Assembly: GCA_947179485.1 (NCBI GenBank)
Contig: OX359246.1
Span: 25,110,001-25,174,000 of the forward strand
Source: Allacma fusca
Taxonomy: Eukaryota; Arthropoda; Collembola; Symphypleona; Sminthuridae
Length of the DNA stretch: 64,000 nucleotides
Direction: 5' to 3'
This document shows positions 24,834 to 36,380 of this stretch, piece by piece. The notes beneath the pieces are model-generated. The model had not been told where the DNA came from and ran no database searches. It was given only the letters and a program-made list of their open reading frames with translations. Each line of letters opens with the position of its first letter. Within the stretch, counting starts at the first letter, position 1. Made by a program: the position numbers and the translations under genes.

Positions 24834-26249
24834 TTGCTACCTTGCATGCCAGGTAGCAAATTAATTACATGGAATATTTGTGGAACGGTTGTTATTGTTT
24901 ATTTCCATCAGAAATACGACCAAAATTTTTGCGACGCGCTGTCCTTTGTCTTCGTAGAGCTGCTACAGTAATGCTGTATGATCCGAAAATATCCCTCCAG
25001 GGTAGCCTTCGTTGTGTAAAGCGTTGAGTTTGTCCTCATATCTCTTTCGTATAATTTTATCCTTTAAGGCAGGCGATGACTGCAAATAAAAATTCTTGGT
25101 GGTCATGGGGATTACATTGGGAAAAAGGAATGTAAAGCAGTAAAAAATTCTACAAGCATGATGTATGCACATAAATCTCACCTTTTCAATGATCCTTTCT
25201 CACTCAACTTGAACTCCGAAATTTCGTGGGTGTGCAAACTTTCCTGTATATTGGCAATTGTCCTCGGAATCAAACAGTCTACAATTTGACGCCATACCGT
25301 TGCATTTATGAAGCACCGAACTCCTCTTCCACCTTTAGAGACAGTCTCATACGACTAAAAACAAAATTTCAAAGCAAAGTAGGTTATACTTCAGAGATTT
25401 AATAAACTACCTAGCATGCTAGGTAGTTTAGGATTAATTAATTAAAACTAAAAAAAGTATCATTACCTCCTGAGAATTTACATGATTAACAAGTGCATTA
25501 AGAAATCCGTTAGGTCCAGGGTGAAAACTTTGGAGACCAAATACAAATACATTAGGACATCCTCCAGTCTGGAAGTTAAATTCGGATGAATTATGTTGTC
25601 GACGCAAATCTATATCAACAACAAAACTATTCTCAAAGGGTTCCAAAGCAATTTTAAAATCCTGCATAACTCACCAGGCATGCCTGGTTAGAAATTAATT
25701 TCCGATATTAGTTACCTATTAAGTACTTCAACTCTAGCAACTAAAGCCTAATAGCAAATAGCGGGCACAAGTAACTGGTTCATCTAAATTGAATAAAAAA
25801 GTTTAATAATGTTTTAATACTTAGCACAGAAAACGTATTCCAAGCCCAAGTGACCTTTTCAACCAACCTTATATAACTTATTTGAACGGAGTTATCCTTA
25901 AAATCGAACAATCTTCCGGTTCAGATTCTAATTAAAGATTCTGGGGAATTATTAATAATAACACAGAAATGTTTCAGGAATGTATACCTTGCGTACGTAT
26001 ATGTAAGGAGTGAAATGACCGTTAAAAAGTACGCTTTATTTCATTCACAGCATGCCTGTAAAGCCAAGGAAACCTGTGGTTTTAATTTATTGTGCTTACT
26101 ATCTTTTTATAGTTTTGTATTGTCTCGACCCTCCAAGCATGCTAGGATGGAATAGTGCCACCATCATCAAAAAATCAAGTTATTTCATTTCTAGCAAGTA
26201 CAGCCTGAAAATCGTAAAAGGTTATTAGTAATTGGCAGACCTGCCAATT
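24834..26249. repeat. Cluster of palindromes, mostly centred on GCATGC
   Basis: Palindromes lie at 24,834-24,859 (13-bp arms, one mismatch), 25,403-25,430 (perfect, 28 bp), 25,673-25,688 (perfect, 16 bp) and 26,132-26,147 (one mismatch). All four have GCATGC as centre and CCTAG or CCAGG-like flanks. A further hairpin at 26,230-26,249 has different arms (ATTGGCAG). They sit between or beside the exon-like blocks. Confidence 0.75.
24963..25667 (-). pseudogene. Exon-like coding segments inside the 3.6-kb element, unknown protein
   Basis: Three minus-strand blocks look like exons. The first, 25,667 to about 25,468, reads MQDFKIALEPFENSF and onwards, ending at a GTAATG donor. The second is about 25,356-25,182, after a TTTTTAG acceptor and ending at a GTGAGA donor. 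The third, about 25,082-24,963, follows TTTGCAG and ends HTALL-stop. Joining the first two keeps the frame; joining the third does not, so either a different splice site is used or the gene is decayed. No domain is recognised. A further ORF at 26,964-26,701 may be an upstream exon or unrelated. Confidence 0.35.
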
Positions 26250-26754
26250 TTAATGAAATAAAAATTCTTTCACATCATGAAGTACAAAAAGTTTAGTTCA
26301 GCCATTTTACTTAGAACAAGAAGACGATAGAAGCGTGTTGTATTTTTTTTACAAAATGAATAATTTAATATTCTCATTGAATAAGGGGGAGAAAATTATA
26401 CGGCACAAAATTAATCAAATTTAGATTCGATTCCTGAAAAAATTCTCATGACTAGAAATGTTAACGAGAAACATACATGTGATGCTGTTAATAAGATTTC
26501 ATGCTGAATAATGACTAAGACTACTAAAAATTATCTAATCTAGACGCTGAGTTATGCTTATGTTCTCTGCTGACTATTCATCCTAACAATCCCAATAACG
26601 CATTCCCTTTTATGAGATAAATTTAATTGCAGCATAAAAGTCTTTTGGAAATAATTAATTCACAACTTACGCAGACTTCATTTTATTTTTTAAAAACAAC
26701 TTATAGTTTGCGGGTAAACTCTAACAACGAAACGTTTATTTTGGTAGTAAAAAT

Positions 26755-26774
26755 CCACCGGTCGTGACCGGTGG
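26755..26774. repeat. GC-rich hairpin CCACCGGTC/GACCGGTGG
   Basis: Perfect 9-bp arms with a 2-nt centre, lying within the minus-strand ORF at 26,701-26,964. Confidence 0.7.
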
Positions 26775-27067
26775 TCCCTTTATATTCAGAGAAATCAGTA
26801 TTTTCTCTTGAACTCACTTTCACTATTTCAAAATTTCTAATTTTGTTGAAATCACAAATTGCCTCAACGCAACAAACCTTCCAAGTGCATGTACCAGTGT
26901 ATGAATGAGTTTTGCCGATTAAGTGCACGCCTGGAGTTATGACTACGTATGATTCAATGTGCATATTGCAACTATAGTATTGAAAATCATAGTTTCGTTT
27001 ATGCCGCTTGGAAGTATAAACCAGTTAAAGTGTTATGACGGTATGTATAACTATGCTGCGGAATGAA

Positions 27068-27088
27068 ATATAGCTGCTGCAGCTATAT
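27068..27088. repeat. Hairpin ATATAGCTGC/GCAGCTATAT
   Basis: Perfect 10-bp arms around a single base, near the inner edge of the right word tract of the 3.6-kb element. Confidence 0.65.
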
Positions 27089-27413
27089 ATACGCATACTT
27101 TAACATGAATATACGAAGGTGTGGGTTACCAACCGTTCGGAACTTCGCTTTCAAAAAACGCTTCCTATGAACTTTTTCTCGCACGTGGCAATATAAAACC
27201 TAATGAAATCGATACTTTATTGGAATCGGAATTCATAAAAAATATTCGAATACCGATTCGAATACCCTTGTTTTTATTCGAATCCGATTTTGAATACAAA
27301 TACCTCTGAGACTATTTTTCCGATTCCAATATCGATTCGGATACCCGAACTTTTTGAATATAATTCCGATTCGAATTCCGATTCGAATTCGAATTCCCGT
27401 CCCTGGTTGGAAT

Positions 27414-28067
27414 TCAAAAACAGTAGGTAGTGTAGGGAATAAAACAGCAATTTATGAATCAAAAAATTAAAATTCGTATCGGAACAGTCTGAGGACAAGG
27501 GACAGAGGAACTTTCATTGCAAAAATGTGTCTGGAGCACCATGTGGCGGGTAATCGAATCTGCTGGGAGATTAATATCCGTCTACAAACGAGTTTTCGGT
27601 TTTAATTGAGTAATTAATTTTGAAGGCAGGAAAATTTTGCAGGTATTCCACCTGCCGGCCACGCCGTGTAGACCAACTCATGCAAAATTCACCCAAACAG
27701 TTTAAGGACGGCTGATGAAATAAATACGAGCTAAAAAATACCTACACTAAATTATAGCGCGGATTACTGAATATACTCCTGCTGAGATTAATAAATGGCT
27801 TTCTGAAAGATTTAACCCTGGACGATTTAAAATCGATTTCAGAAAGTCCAAAAGCCGGCTTTGAATTTTTCCTAGGATTTAGATCTTTATTACTACTCTC
27901 TGTTGGAGACGGTAGTTGTTCTTTGGAAGTACAGTACCAACAACACAATTATCTGCGTACGGGGAATCACCGAAATCGTTGTCGATACTTTCCAGGGCTA
28001 CCAGGAAATGAGCCTCCCAATGCTTGATATATGGCTACCTCTAGCAATCCAAGAAAGTAAGCCGGAG
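27414..28067. other. Region left of the helicase remnant
   Basis: Short ORFs on both strands (for example 27,742-27,948 minus and 27,903-28,103 plus) overlap each other and carry no recognised motif. Parts may be decayed sequence of the adjacent virus-like insertion, but nothing supports a specific call. Confidence 0.35.
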
Positions 28068-28255
28068 CAGTGCTGCCCGCCAGCCATTCGAAGTCAATTG
28101 TAGTCTAGTCAACCCCCGTTTGCATTGGGCATAGTACAGTCAAGTCAAGTCTACTTGATTTTACTTCAAGCTAGTCAAGTCAAGTCATAGTCTCAAAATG
28201 ACACAGATGAGTGTAGTTAAGTCCTAGTCTAGTCAAGTCATCCACTGTCCTTATT
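28068..28255. repeat. AGTC/TCAAGTC word tract with a hAT-like end
   Basis: Starts CAGTGCTGCCCGCC and continues with degenerate AGTCAAGTC/TAGTC words for about 170 bp. It is built like the other word-repeat hAT termini, but no partner end or target duplication is found in the window. Confidence 0.4.
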
Positions 28256-28649
28256 ATAGTTAAGACAAATATTCCCACCACACATGAGCTTGTGGTAATT
28301 GGTCTATTTAATCCTACCTTCTATGCAAGTATGAAAAATTCAACGCGTAGTTTCATTACTCCATTTATAGCCCTGCTCGTTAATATGACGCATACGCATT
28401 TCCTGTGGTAAAGCGTGAGGCCATTTCATAAATTCATCGTCCTCGTTTGTGATACGAAGTTCAAAGTTTCATACCATAAATGTGAGATATTTCGAGATTA
28501 TTTCAAGTACCACATTGATTGTTGAGACAACACACCCGGATCTTGTGAAAGCATCTAAGTTATTTAATTCGTTTGAGTGTGTGTAACTGACACTCTTTTC
28601 GTACAGGGCGAGAGTGCTCCCTAATGCAAGAATGATTTAAAACACTTCT

Positions 28650-29547
28650 CAATCATATTTCACATGGGATGGTTACAAAGGATGATTTAAACCTCATGCG
28701 TTTGAGAATGTCTGTAAATTTATCGGAGACGGAGAAGTCCAATTTTAACTCTGCAATTCGTGTGTATTATACAAATTCACTTGCAAAACTGTTATAATGA
28801 GTAAGTAAAACGAAATTAAGCAATGCAATAAACTGTTATACAAAAATATGTCTGATATGTTGTTGTCTTTGTAGAAAGACGATAATTCAAACGGCTCAAG
28901 CAACAAACTGTGAAATTCATGTTGTCGAGTCCAGCTTCGGTGGGGTTATCAAGGACCCGATAAAAGTCTGCAAAAACTGTCCGGTTATGCATACGAAAAA
29001 CTTACAAACAAAATTTGGATTAGTAAATGGATCCGTTGGTACGGTCCTAGAAGTTGCATACACTTCAATCAACAAAATCACGCCTCAGGATATGGTTACC
29101 TCGGATTCCGATTCGGATTCACTGTTAGACAGCAAACAAGCTGTAGCAGAACCCCGTGGAAAAATTCATTATATCCTTGTTCACTTCCCTAAATACACAG
29201 GAAGGAAATATATTTACAGTACAGATGGTCGTGCAGGTGTACCCATATTTCTCGTAAACCTGACGCTTGAGCAAACAAGATCTTTGAAGAGTAGCAAACG
29301 AATGAGATCTGGAATGGAAATACCAAAACGTTTCCCTTTGATATTACCCTACAGAATCACAGCGCACAAGGTCCAAAGTTTAACACTGGCGAAAATGGCT
29401 TAACTACTTGGTAAAAGAGGTACCAGTTCCTTGGACTACACTGCCTTAAGCAGAGTGCAGAAATTGGAGGATATAATGAATCTGGATTACACAGTTGCCG
29501 ACACAAGATTTAACTACTCACCCCATGTTCAAAACATCATTCACTAA
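28650..29547 (+). pseudogene. Pif1-type DNA helicase, C-terminal part, with one intron (pseudogene)
   Basis: The order of motifs fits a Pif1-family superfamily 1 helicase. It begins LRMSVNLSETEKSNFNSAIR, then YYTN (the position of the usual 'LYPTN'). A 74-nt intron follows (28,801-28,874, GTAAGT...TTTGTAG). After it come NEKTIIQTAQATN, PVMHTKNLQTKFGLVNGSVG, LVHFPKYTGRK, RFPLILPYRITAHKVQSLTL (normally 'FPL.LAYAITIHKSQG') and finally the motif VI-like ALSRV near 29,440. A one-base frameshift before the intron and a TAA at 29,401-29,403 disable it. The N-terminal Walker region is absent. Pif1 helicases occur in Helitrons and in large DNA virus-like elements; the neighbouring Polinton genes favour the latter without proving it. 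Confidence 0.75.
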
Positions 29548-29896
29548 ACAGTTCTCGAAGAGAATAGATAAAAACAAAAAAAATCAGTTACTTACATCAC
29601 TCGTTTTGTAAAAAATAAACAATATAATATTTTTAAACAACAACGTTTAAAAAAGCTTTGGAAATATATAATGTCTGATGTTGTAGTAAGTGATTACTTA
29701 AACCAGAGATTACGTGGTTCAATTTCAGGGTTGTCAGGCTTTATGAAAAACTTAAACTAACAAATAAGCAGCAAGTTGAAAAGGAACTACGTATATTGGA
29801 ATCATTGTCTCTGCATCACCCTGTTCAAAAAACGATTTTGACGACGTCGGACTATTGTCTATTTTCTTAATCAAATTTAGGGTTCCGATTTAAAGG
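29548..29896. other. Flank between helicase remnant and LTR element
   Basis: A short plus-strand open stretch at about 29,730-29,870 (reading LYEKLKLTNKQQVEKELRIL) looks like decayed coding sequence of unknown family. The rest is AT-rich. Confidence 0.35.
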
Positions 29897-31308
29897 TGTA
29901 GAGGAAGGAAAATGAGTACGACAGTCGTACATAAGTGTACGACTACCATACATATATGTAAGCATTTACACTTAATGCTAATTAGAGATTAGCAGTGACC
30001 ATTGTTTCTCCCCGTAAAGAGACAATGACCACTGCAGGCTATTTTTATTATTTAAAATTTGTTGATTTGAGTAAACGGGAGACCCAACTGAAGTAATATT
30101 GACATCTCCAGTTGGGCCTCCGAAAATACTGTAAATGAGGTTCGGGATAATTTCCTATATAAGGAAACGTCCAGAACCAAAGATAGTCCACTCACTTACA
30201 AATAATTGTTGGAGCAACTTCTCCATACTTTAGATAAAGCTGTATCGCTTTATCATTGCCTGATAGTCCTGTTGTATTTTTGCCTGAAACTATTATAAAT
30301 AAAAATATAGTCGCGGTAAATCAGAGCGTTGGAACTGCATTGCTTTTACATTGTACTCAAGAGCAGAGAGTACGCATATACGGGCCCGGCTTACCAACCT
30401 TGCTTTTGCCTGCTTTCACTGCCATATCCCTTGCTATACGCACTTCTCCCGTGGACTATTTGGCCTGACAATAACTAGGTGCGGGGTACCTGCTGATTAT
30501 ACCCTACCCAAAGAGGTCCCCTGGAGGAACGTGACTGGCATGTAAGGTCTCGATACAAGGTAAGAGTAGTTTTTTTTATTTTCTTCCGCTTGGCTATAAT
30601 TTTTTTTAGTTTTCGAAATTTTAGAATTTCAACACATGTACGTATAGGTCATATATTCATATAAATATAGAGTTTGGAATTACTGCTCTTTTCAATTTAG
30701 TTTTGAGTAAATTTAATATACTGAGTGGCGATTCTCAGTACAGGCTGTCCTGTGTTTATTTGATTATTGGAGTTGTCTCCAATTTATTTATTTTTGTGAA
30801 TATATTTTTGAAATTTTTGAATGAAAAATGAGTTTTTTTATTAGTGTTGTCACTAATATTTATAGTATGAATTATATTGAGAGTCGTAAAAATTCCACAG
30901 GCTTTGCATAATATTTTTAGATTTTAGTTGGAGTTAGTACATGTTTGTACGTTACTGTGTTAGACGGATTTTGTTAGAAGTGTGTCTTCTAAACAATTTA
31001 GTAGAGTGTATGTCATTCTAAAGTGGTGAATTGTCACTATCTCCTATCAGATTTTGAGTTTTGTTGTGGTTTTGTTCCATTTCAATAATTAACATTCCGT
31101 AACTTTGAGGAGTCTCGAAGCGTAGTATTCGGCAATTTCCAAACGTAAGGTGAAAAGGGTATCTTGATATTTATTTAATTTAACCAAGGTAGCCATTGAC
31201 ATTCAAACGTTAGGAATAATACTAGCTTTGGTGGTAATTGCGGAAGTTTTACGCTACCTCCCACGAACAGTGAGTAATTCACTCCCAGTACTTACAGCAA
31301 TCCCAAAG
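29897..31308 (+). promoter_or_regulatory. 5' LTR and leader of the LTR element
   Basis: TATATAAG at 30,156-30,163 is a good TATA box, with an initiator-like TCCACTCACT about 30 bases later. ATAAATAAAA near 30,297 could be the polyadenylation signal, and ACAAG/GTAAGAG at about 30,558 is a strong splice donor, perhaps for a subgenomic RNA. I cannot fix the LTR end or primer-binding site because the 3' LTR is truncated. The leader before gag has no long ORF. Confidence 0.5.
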
Positions 31309-32193
31309 ATGGATCAGGATCAGATTAACATAGCAGTAGCTGCTGCGCTGTTGCATTTAGTAAATAATCCTGTCGCTGGGTTAGGAAATAACCCATCCCA
31401 AAAGTATCATTTAATCCAGAATTTTAGAAGCTACGATGGTACTGTGCCAGCTACAACGTGGTTAGCTGAGTTTAATCGAGAGCGTTTGCTCTATGGCATG
31501 ACATCCATATGGGCTGTTAGGAATTTAGATAGACTTCTTAATGGAACTCCTGCAGTATGGTGGCGGTCACAACGGGGTATTTACCTCAATGTTGTGGAAG
31601 CTGATCCCACGGTTGCTGACGCACAATGGGACTTAGCCCAAACTGCGATGCAGAATTTCTTTTCTAACCAGAATATTAAAGAGCGTGCAAAGGCCGAGAT
31701 TCATACTATTAGGTTTAAACCAGGTGATGATAGCTTGTTGTATCTAACGAAGAAGGTTGATTGCATGATGAGGATTAACCCTGTCATGCCCCTAGATGAT
31801 CAAGTCTCCTATTTAATTAAAGGGTTAGCTGATGATATTAGGCCTCACCTTTCTAGTCCATACAGATCTATTGAAGATTTTTACCAGCATTTGAATCATT
31901 ATTTAGTTATGAACCCCTTTAAGACTAAACCTACGGTGGAGTTAGTCACCCAGTCTCCTCAGCTGAGAAAGCTGGAGTCAAAGGGCGGATCTCCCAAAGG
32001 AGGAATTAAAGGCTTGGTCATTCCAGAATATTCCGAAGTTCAGATAAAGTCGTGTGTCGACTGTGAGGGCAAACGGTTGTGTTTGCATTGTAGAGGTGCT
32101 AATCATATTGTTGGGAATTGTTTCAAGCTAGCCAAGTCTCAGGGTTTAGAGATTCCTGACTGGAAGAAGAAAACTGAGGCTTCAAAAAACTAG
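31309..32193 (+). CDS. gag: Gag protein of the LTR element
   Basis: 294 residues, starting at the ATG at 31,309 (MDQDQINIAV); an upstream in-frame open stretch to 31,228 is not needed. The central region (WLAEFNRERLLYG, PAVWWRSQ, and MQNFFSNQNIKERAKAEIHT) resembles the retrotransposon gag capsid fold. The C-terminus has a CCHC zinc knuckle, CLHCRGANHIVGNC, for RNA packaging. The product would form the virus-like particle. The frame is fully open, in contrast to pol. Confidence 0.8.
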   Translation: MDQDQINIAVAAALLHLVNNPVAGLGNNPSQKYHLIQNFRSYDGTVPATTWLAEFNRERLLYGMTSIWAVRNLDRLLNGTPAVWWRSQRGIYLNVVEADPTVADAQWDLAQTAMQNFFSNQNIKERAKAEIHTIRFKPGDDSLLYLTKKVDCMMRINPVMPLDDQVSYLIKGLADDIRPHLSSPYRSIEDFYQHLNHYLVMNPFKTKPTVELVTQSPQLRKLESKGGSPKGGIKGLVIPEYSEVQIKSCVDCEGKRLCLHCRGANHIVGNCFKLAKSQGLEIPDWKKKTEASKN

Positions 32194-32204
32194 TTTCGCC
32201 TTGT

Positions 32205-35200
32205 ATGCGGGTACAAGGTAATAGTGTACGTAGAATTTCTAGTATTAATAGTAATAGTATAAGTAAAGTTTCAAGTAATGATAGTGTTAGCATTACAAAG
32301 TTCCCTGGTCCGAGCAAGGTTCATACTTGGATTGAGGAGCATACATATAAGAATAGGTTTAATATTTTGCAGGTTGAGGATTTACCTGGTGTAAGTAATA
32401 GTGAGTCAGTTTATGCTAATGATAGTTTAGCAGGTAATGTTTCCATAGGTTTTGCACGCAGATTAAGGGATTTATCAGTAAATGATGATGTTCTTTGGCC
32501 AGTTACGCTGAAGGGCAATCCCGATGTAAAGTTACAGGGGTTTATTGATACAGGTGCTGATATTTGCGTAGTACATCCGAATGTTCTTAAGAAGTTGGGA
32601 AATTGACATAGTATAATAGCATGCACTCCTATGTATGCAACTTTATCCGTTACTGGGGAAAGAGTCCCAGTTATTTATGAATATGTTGAATTAGAATTAG
32701 TTGCTGATCGCTTCGGGCATTGTCGATGGCGATTTTATGTTCTTGAAAACGCGACCTCAGCTCTCACAATACGTAAATATTTATTGAAGAAATTTAAAGG
32801 TCTTGTAGATGTGGCAGCAAGGAAAGTTTATTTTATGTCTTGCCCACAAAATGAAGATAATTTTGAATTTATTAAGGTTAGTAAACTAGAGGCTAAGAAT
32901 AGACGAGATAATTTAGTACATCCTGTCGAAGTAAAAACTATCAAGACAAGGTCTGAAAAGACGCAACTGTATTTCGAACGAGCGAGTTCTCACAGTTTTA
33001 GTGAAGAGTCAGTTCAGGATTTGATTTTTTTTTGATGGAAGCGAGACAGCTAATAATTTTTATTCCCAGTTTAAGGACGTTGCTCCGATTCCTGAAGTAT
33101 TTCCTAAGTTAGCTCAAACAAAGACTAGCCTAGTTAGCATTAAAAGACCTTTTCGCATTCAGCCTAATACATTGCATCGTATAGTAGTTCATGTCCCAGA
33201 TAGTTATAACGGGGATGTAATAGTGAATCGGAATGAGGAACTTATGCATCATGAAGGCATTATAACTATCTCTTGTGTCACCAGCGTTAGGAATGGACAA
33301 GCTTATGTATGGGTCCTAAATACGAATAATTGTCCTGTCCTAATTAAGCCTAGATCTGATTTTTCTACTTTTGAATACTGTCTCGATAATGATAAAGTAA
33401 TTTCTTTATCAAGTCTCTCGGTAGGTAAGGATGATACACGGGAAACTGAGGTAGCTCTCGGTAACTCTTTTACTGCAGAGGAATTAGATGAATTTAATTT
33501 TGGTCCCACTATGACAGAGGATCAAAAGTCTCTGCTAATTTCAGTTCTAAATAAAAGCAAAGGTGTCTTTGCATTTACAGATGAGAATATCTCGTGTATT
33601 GTTGATAGAGTTGGGAAACCCTTTAAAGCCCAATTTAAATTAAAAGACGATATACCAGTTTCTCGATTACTCTTTAGACACTCTACAGAAGCTGAGAGGA
33701 TCATTGAGGACCAATTCGAAAGAGAAGTTCGATTAGGTTGGACAGAAGAATCTTCAAGCCCATACTCTGCTCCATGTCTATTGGTAGTGCGCGGTGACAA
33801 GAAACGTGCTGTCATTGATTACCGTGAAGTAAATAAGAAAATTATTCCTTTTAGTTTCCCAGTTCCAAATTTACATACAGTCCTCGATAGCTTTTCTAGT
33901 TCATGTTGGTTTTCTAAGGTTGATGCGCCTGATGCATTTAAACAGGTCGTGTTACACGAAGATAGTCGTGACGCCCTAGCTTTTGTGACCAGCAAACGAA
34001 AGCTTCGTCCTACACGGGTACCTTTTGGTTCAGTAAATAGTTTAGCTATTTTTCAGTCAGTTTTAAATAAAATTCTGAGTGGTTATAAAGTCTCAGGATT
34101 AGCTAACTATGTTGATGATAATGCTATGCATGGTCCAACGTTTGAAGAACATTGTACTCGCCTAGATTTATTTTTGTCTATCTTAGATCGCCATTCAGTG
34201 AAACAAAGGCCAAAGAAATGTTCATTTGGGTTCGAAGAACTCTAATATTTAGGTCATATTATAAATAAGGATGGTATAAGTATTGCTCCCGAACGTATAC
34301 AGGTTATAAGAGACTGGCCTACTCCGAGGAATGTCAGCGATATTAGGTCATTTATAGGTTTTTGCGGTTTCTTTAGGAGAAGCATATGGGATTTCTCGAA
34401 AATGTCGTCGGCATTACATTACTTGACTCGATGTAATGTGCGCTTTGACTGGGGTGCTGATCAACAGCAGTCCTTCAGCGATTTAAAGACTGCACTTACA
34501 ACAGCTCCCGTAGTCGCTTACCCAACAGATGAAGGGAAGTTAGAGATGTACTTCGACGCATCTCAGAAACGTATAGCCTCGGTACTTATTTTGAATTTAA
34601 ACGGTGTTCGTAGGCCTATAGCCTTCTGCTCCAACGGTTTAACTAAGCATGCCTTAAATTGGCCTATAATTGAGAAGGAGTGCTACTCGATTATAGCTAG
34701 CGCATAGAAGTATAGACCTTACATCTGGGGTAGGAGAGTAGATGTGTACACTGATAATAGTTCTCTACAATGATTAATTAATTTAAAAGACACTTCTGGT
34801 CGTTTAGCACATTGGGCTGTTAAGCTTAGCCTTTTTTGTTTCAACGTTTATCATATAGCGGGAAAGTCTAATGTAGCTGCTGATGCGTTGAGTCGCATTA
34901 ATTTGAACAAGTTTGCTTTGTCATATTCTTTTAAATCGTCTACTCCAGTCTTCCAATTAAAATCCATCAAGTTAGAATACAAGGAAATAAACAATGAAGA
35001 TGAATTATTTAATTATTGCAAGAAGATAGAACGCGAAAAGTTTGCTACTGTCCAGCGAAAGGATCCTAGACTTAAGAAAATTATAGAGAGCCTCAAATAT
35101 AAGGAGGTTGAAAAGTCTAATATTCCTAGAAAATATTCTGCAGACTATTCTTTAAATAATGATATATTATACAAAGCTAATTATGATCCAAATGGTGTTC

Positions 35201-36380
35201 TATGGTTACTGGTAATACCAGAACCACTGAAATTAATGATATTTAATGAGTACCATTGTAAGGAACTATCTCATCTCGGTGTAGAGAAAACCTATTTAGC
35301 TTTGAAGATGCGTTATTGTTGGTCCGGAATGTACCGCGATGTTAGGAAATGGATCATCGCATGTAAAACTTGCAAGAATTTCAATTTATCTCATGTCAAA
35401 CGATCAGGTCCCATGATTTCCATGATAACTCCGATACTTTTGTTTCAGTCTCGATAGACTACATGGGTCCACTAGTTCAAACTAGGCGTAAAAATATTCA
35501 CGCTTTAGTGATAATTTATCAGGCTACTAGATGGTCAGATGTGATACCCACTCCAGACACTTCCGCTGAAACGTTAGTTGAAGCATACGAGGAGTATGCT
35601 ATGAGACATGGCAATGTTAAAACTCTTGTCATGGTCAATGGTCCGAATTTCACTTCGAGTCGGTTCCAGGACTATTGTAGGTCTAACGGGATCATGCAGA
35701 AGTTTATTAGTCCAAATCATCCAGCCTCTAATGCTTTTGTTGAGAGACAGAATGGTACTTTTAAGAACATGTTAGCTAAGTTAGTGAACGATAATTGGGA
35801 TGAAGTTCTTCCTCAAGCTGTCCGTAGCTATAATCTGGCTGTCCATTCTATTACTGGATTTTCTCCCCATTATTTATTATATGGAGTACATCCAAGATTT
35901 AACATTGATAATCATCTATCCGTCGATGAAGAGTTATTGAAAGATAAAACGCCTGAGGAACGGCGCTTCCAACTCTTCAAAGACAGGTATAGGGCAAATG
36001 AAAATACTTGCCGTAATCAGTTAATGGAGAAAATTAAATTTGATGGTGAACATCCAGTAGTGGAATTTAAAACAGGAGACTTAGTACTGCATAAAAACTA
36101 CATACGGAAGCCAGGTACAACTGCTAAGTTCATGATCAAATGGAAAGGTCCTTATTACATTGTAGATAGACCTAAAACGTTAGCTGAGTCTGATCCAGAT
36201 GACGATACCGTATTAATGGCTCATGTCCACAATTTGAAGAAATACGTCCCCGATTGTCCTGAACCTCCATCAGAGGAGGATTTTGATTTTAGTTGGTTAG
36301 ATGCGGATCGCTCTGACCCATTATATTCAGAAGAATTTTTAGATTTTTATGTTAATGGTGCTGAGTCATGTCTCAATTAG
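32205..36380 (+). pseudogene. pol: Pol polyprotein of the LTR element (PR-RT-RNase H-IN), disrupted
   Basis: The protease has FIDTGADICVVHP near 32,545. The RT has YVDD in GLANYVDDNAMHG near 34,115. RNase H has YFDASQ, and ADALSR follows near 34,880. The integrase zinc region and core follow, with SIDYMGP and NAFVERQNGTFK, then a GPY-type module (WKGPYYIV). Disruptions are a TGA at 32,604, a one-base shift in a run of nine T at 33,025-33,033, a TAA at 34,243, a TAG at 34,705, a TGA at 34,771 and a frameshift near 35,435. The second catalytic Asp of integrase is replaced (LVMVNGPNF where 'SDNGPxF' is usual). The element cannot make active pol. Confidence 0.88.

Larger units (their letters stand above)
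23772..27405. mobile_element. hAT-type element with ATTCGAAT-word termini, 3.6 kb
   Basis: The ends are CAGGGACGGGA at left and TCCCGTCCCTG at right. The exact 8-bp target duplication GTTGGAAT lies at 23,764-23,771 and 27,406-27,413. Inside the ends, 23,784-23,950 and about 27,215-27,395 consist of degenerate GATTCGAATAC/ATTCCGATTC words. A second inverted pair (CACACCTTC near 24,412 and GAAGGTGTG near 27,115) lies further in and may mark a nested element. The interior has several minus-strand exon-like ORFs and a set of palindromes. I see no hAT transposase motif, so autonomy is doubtful. Confidence 0.82.

Noticed and set aside
27903-28103. Plus-strand ORF beside the helicase remnant
   Set aside because: Overlaps an equally long antisense ORF, has no motif, and runs into the AGTC word tract.
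33025-33033. Programmed frameshift in pol at the run of nine T
   Set aside because: No downstream pseudoknot was examined, and the surrounding pol has several nonsense codons; a one-base slip in a homopolymer is simpler.
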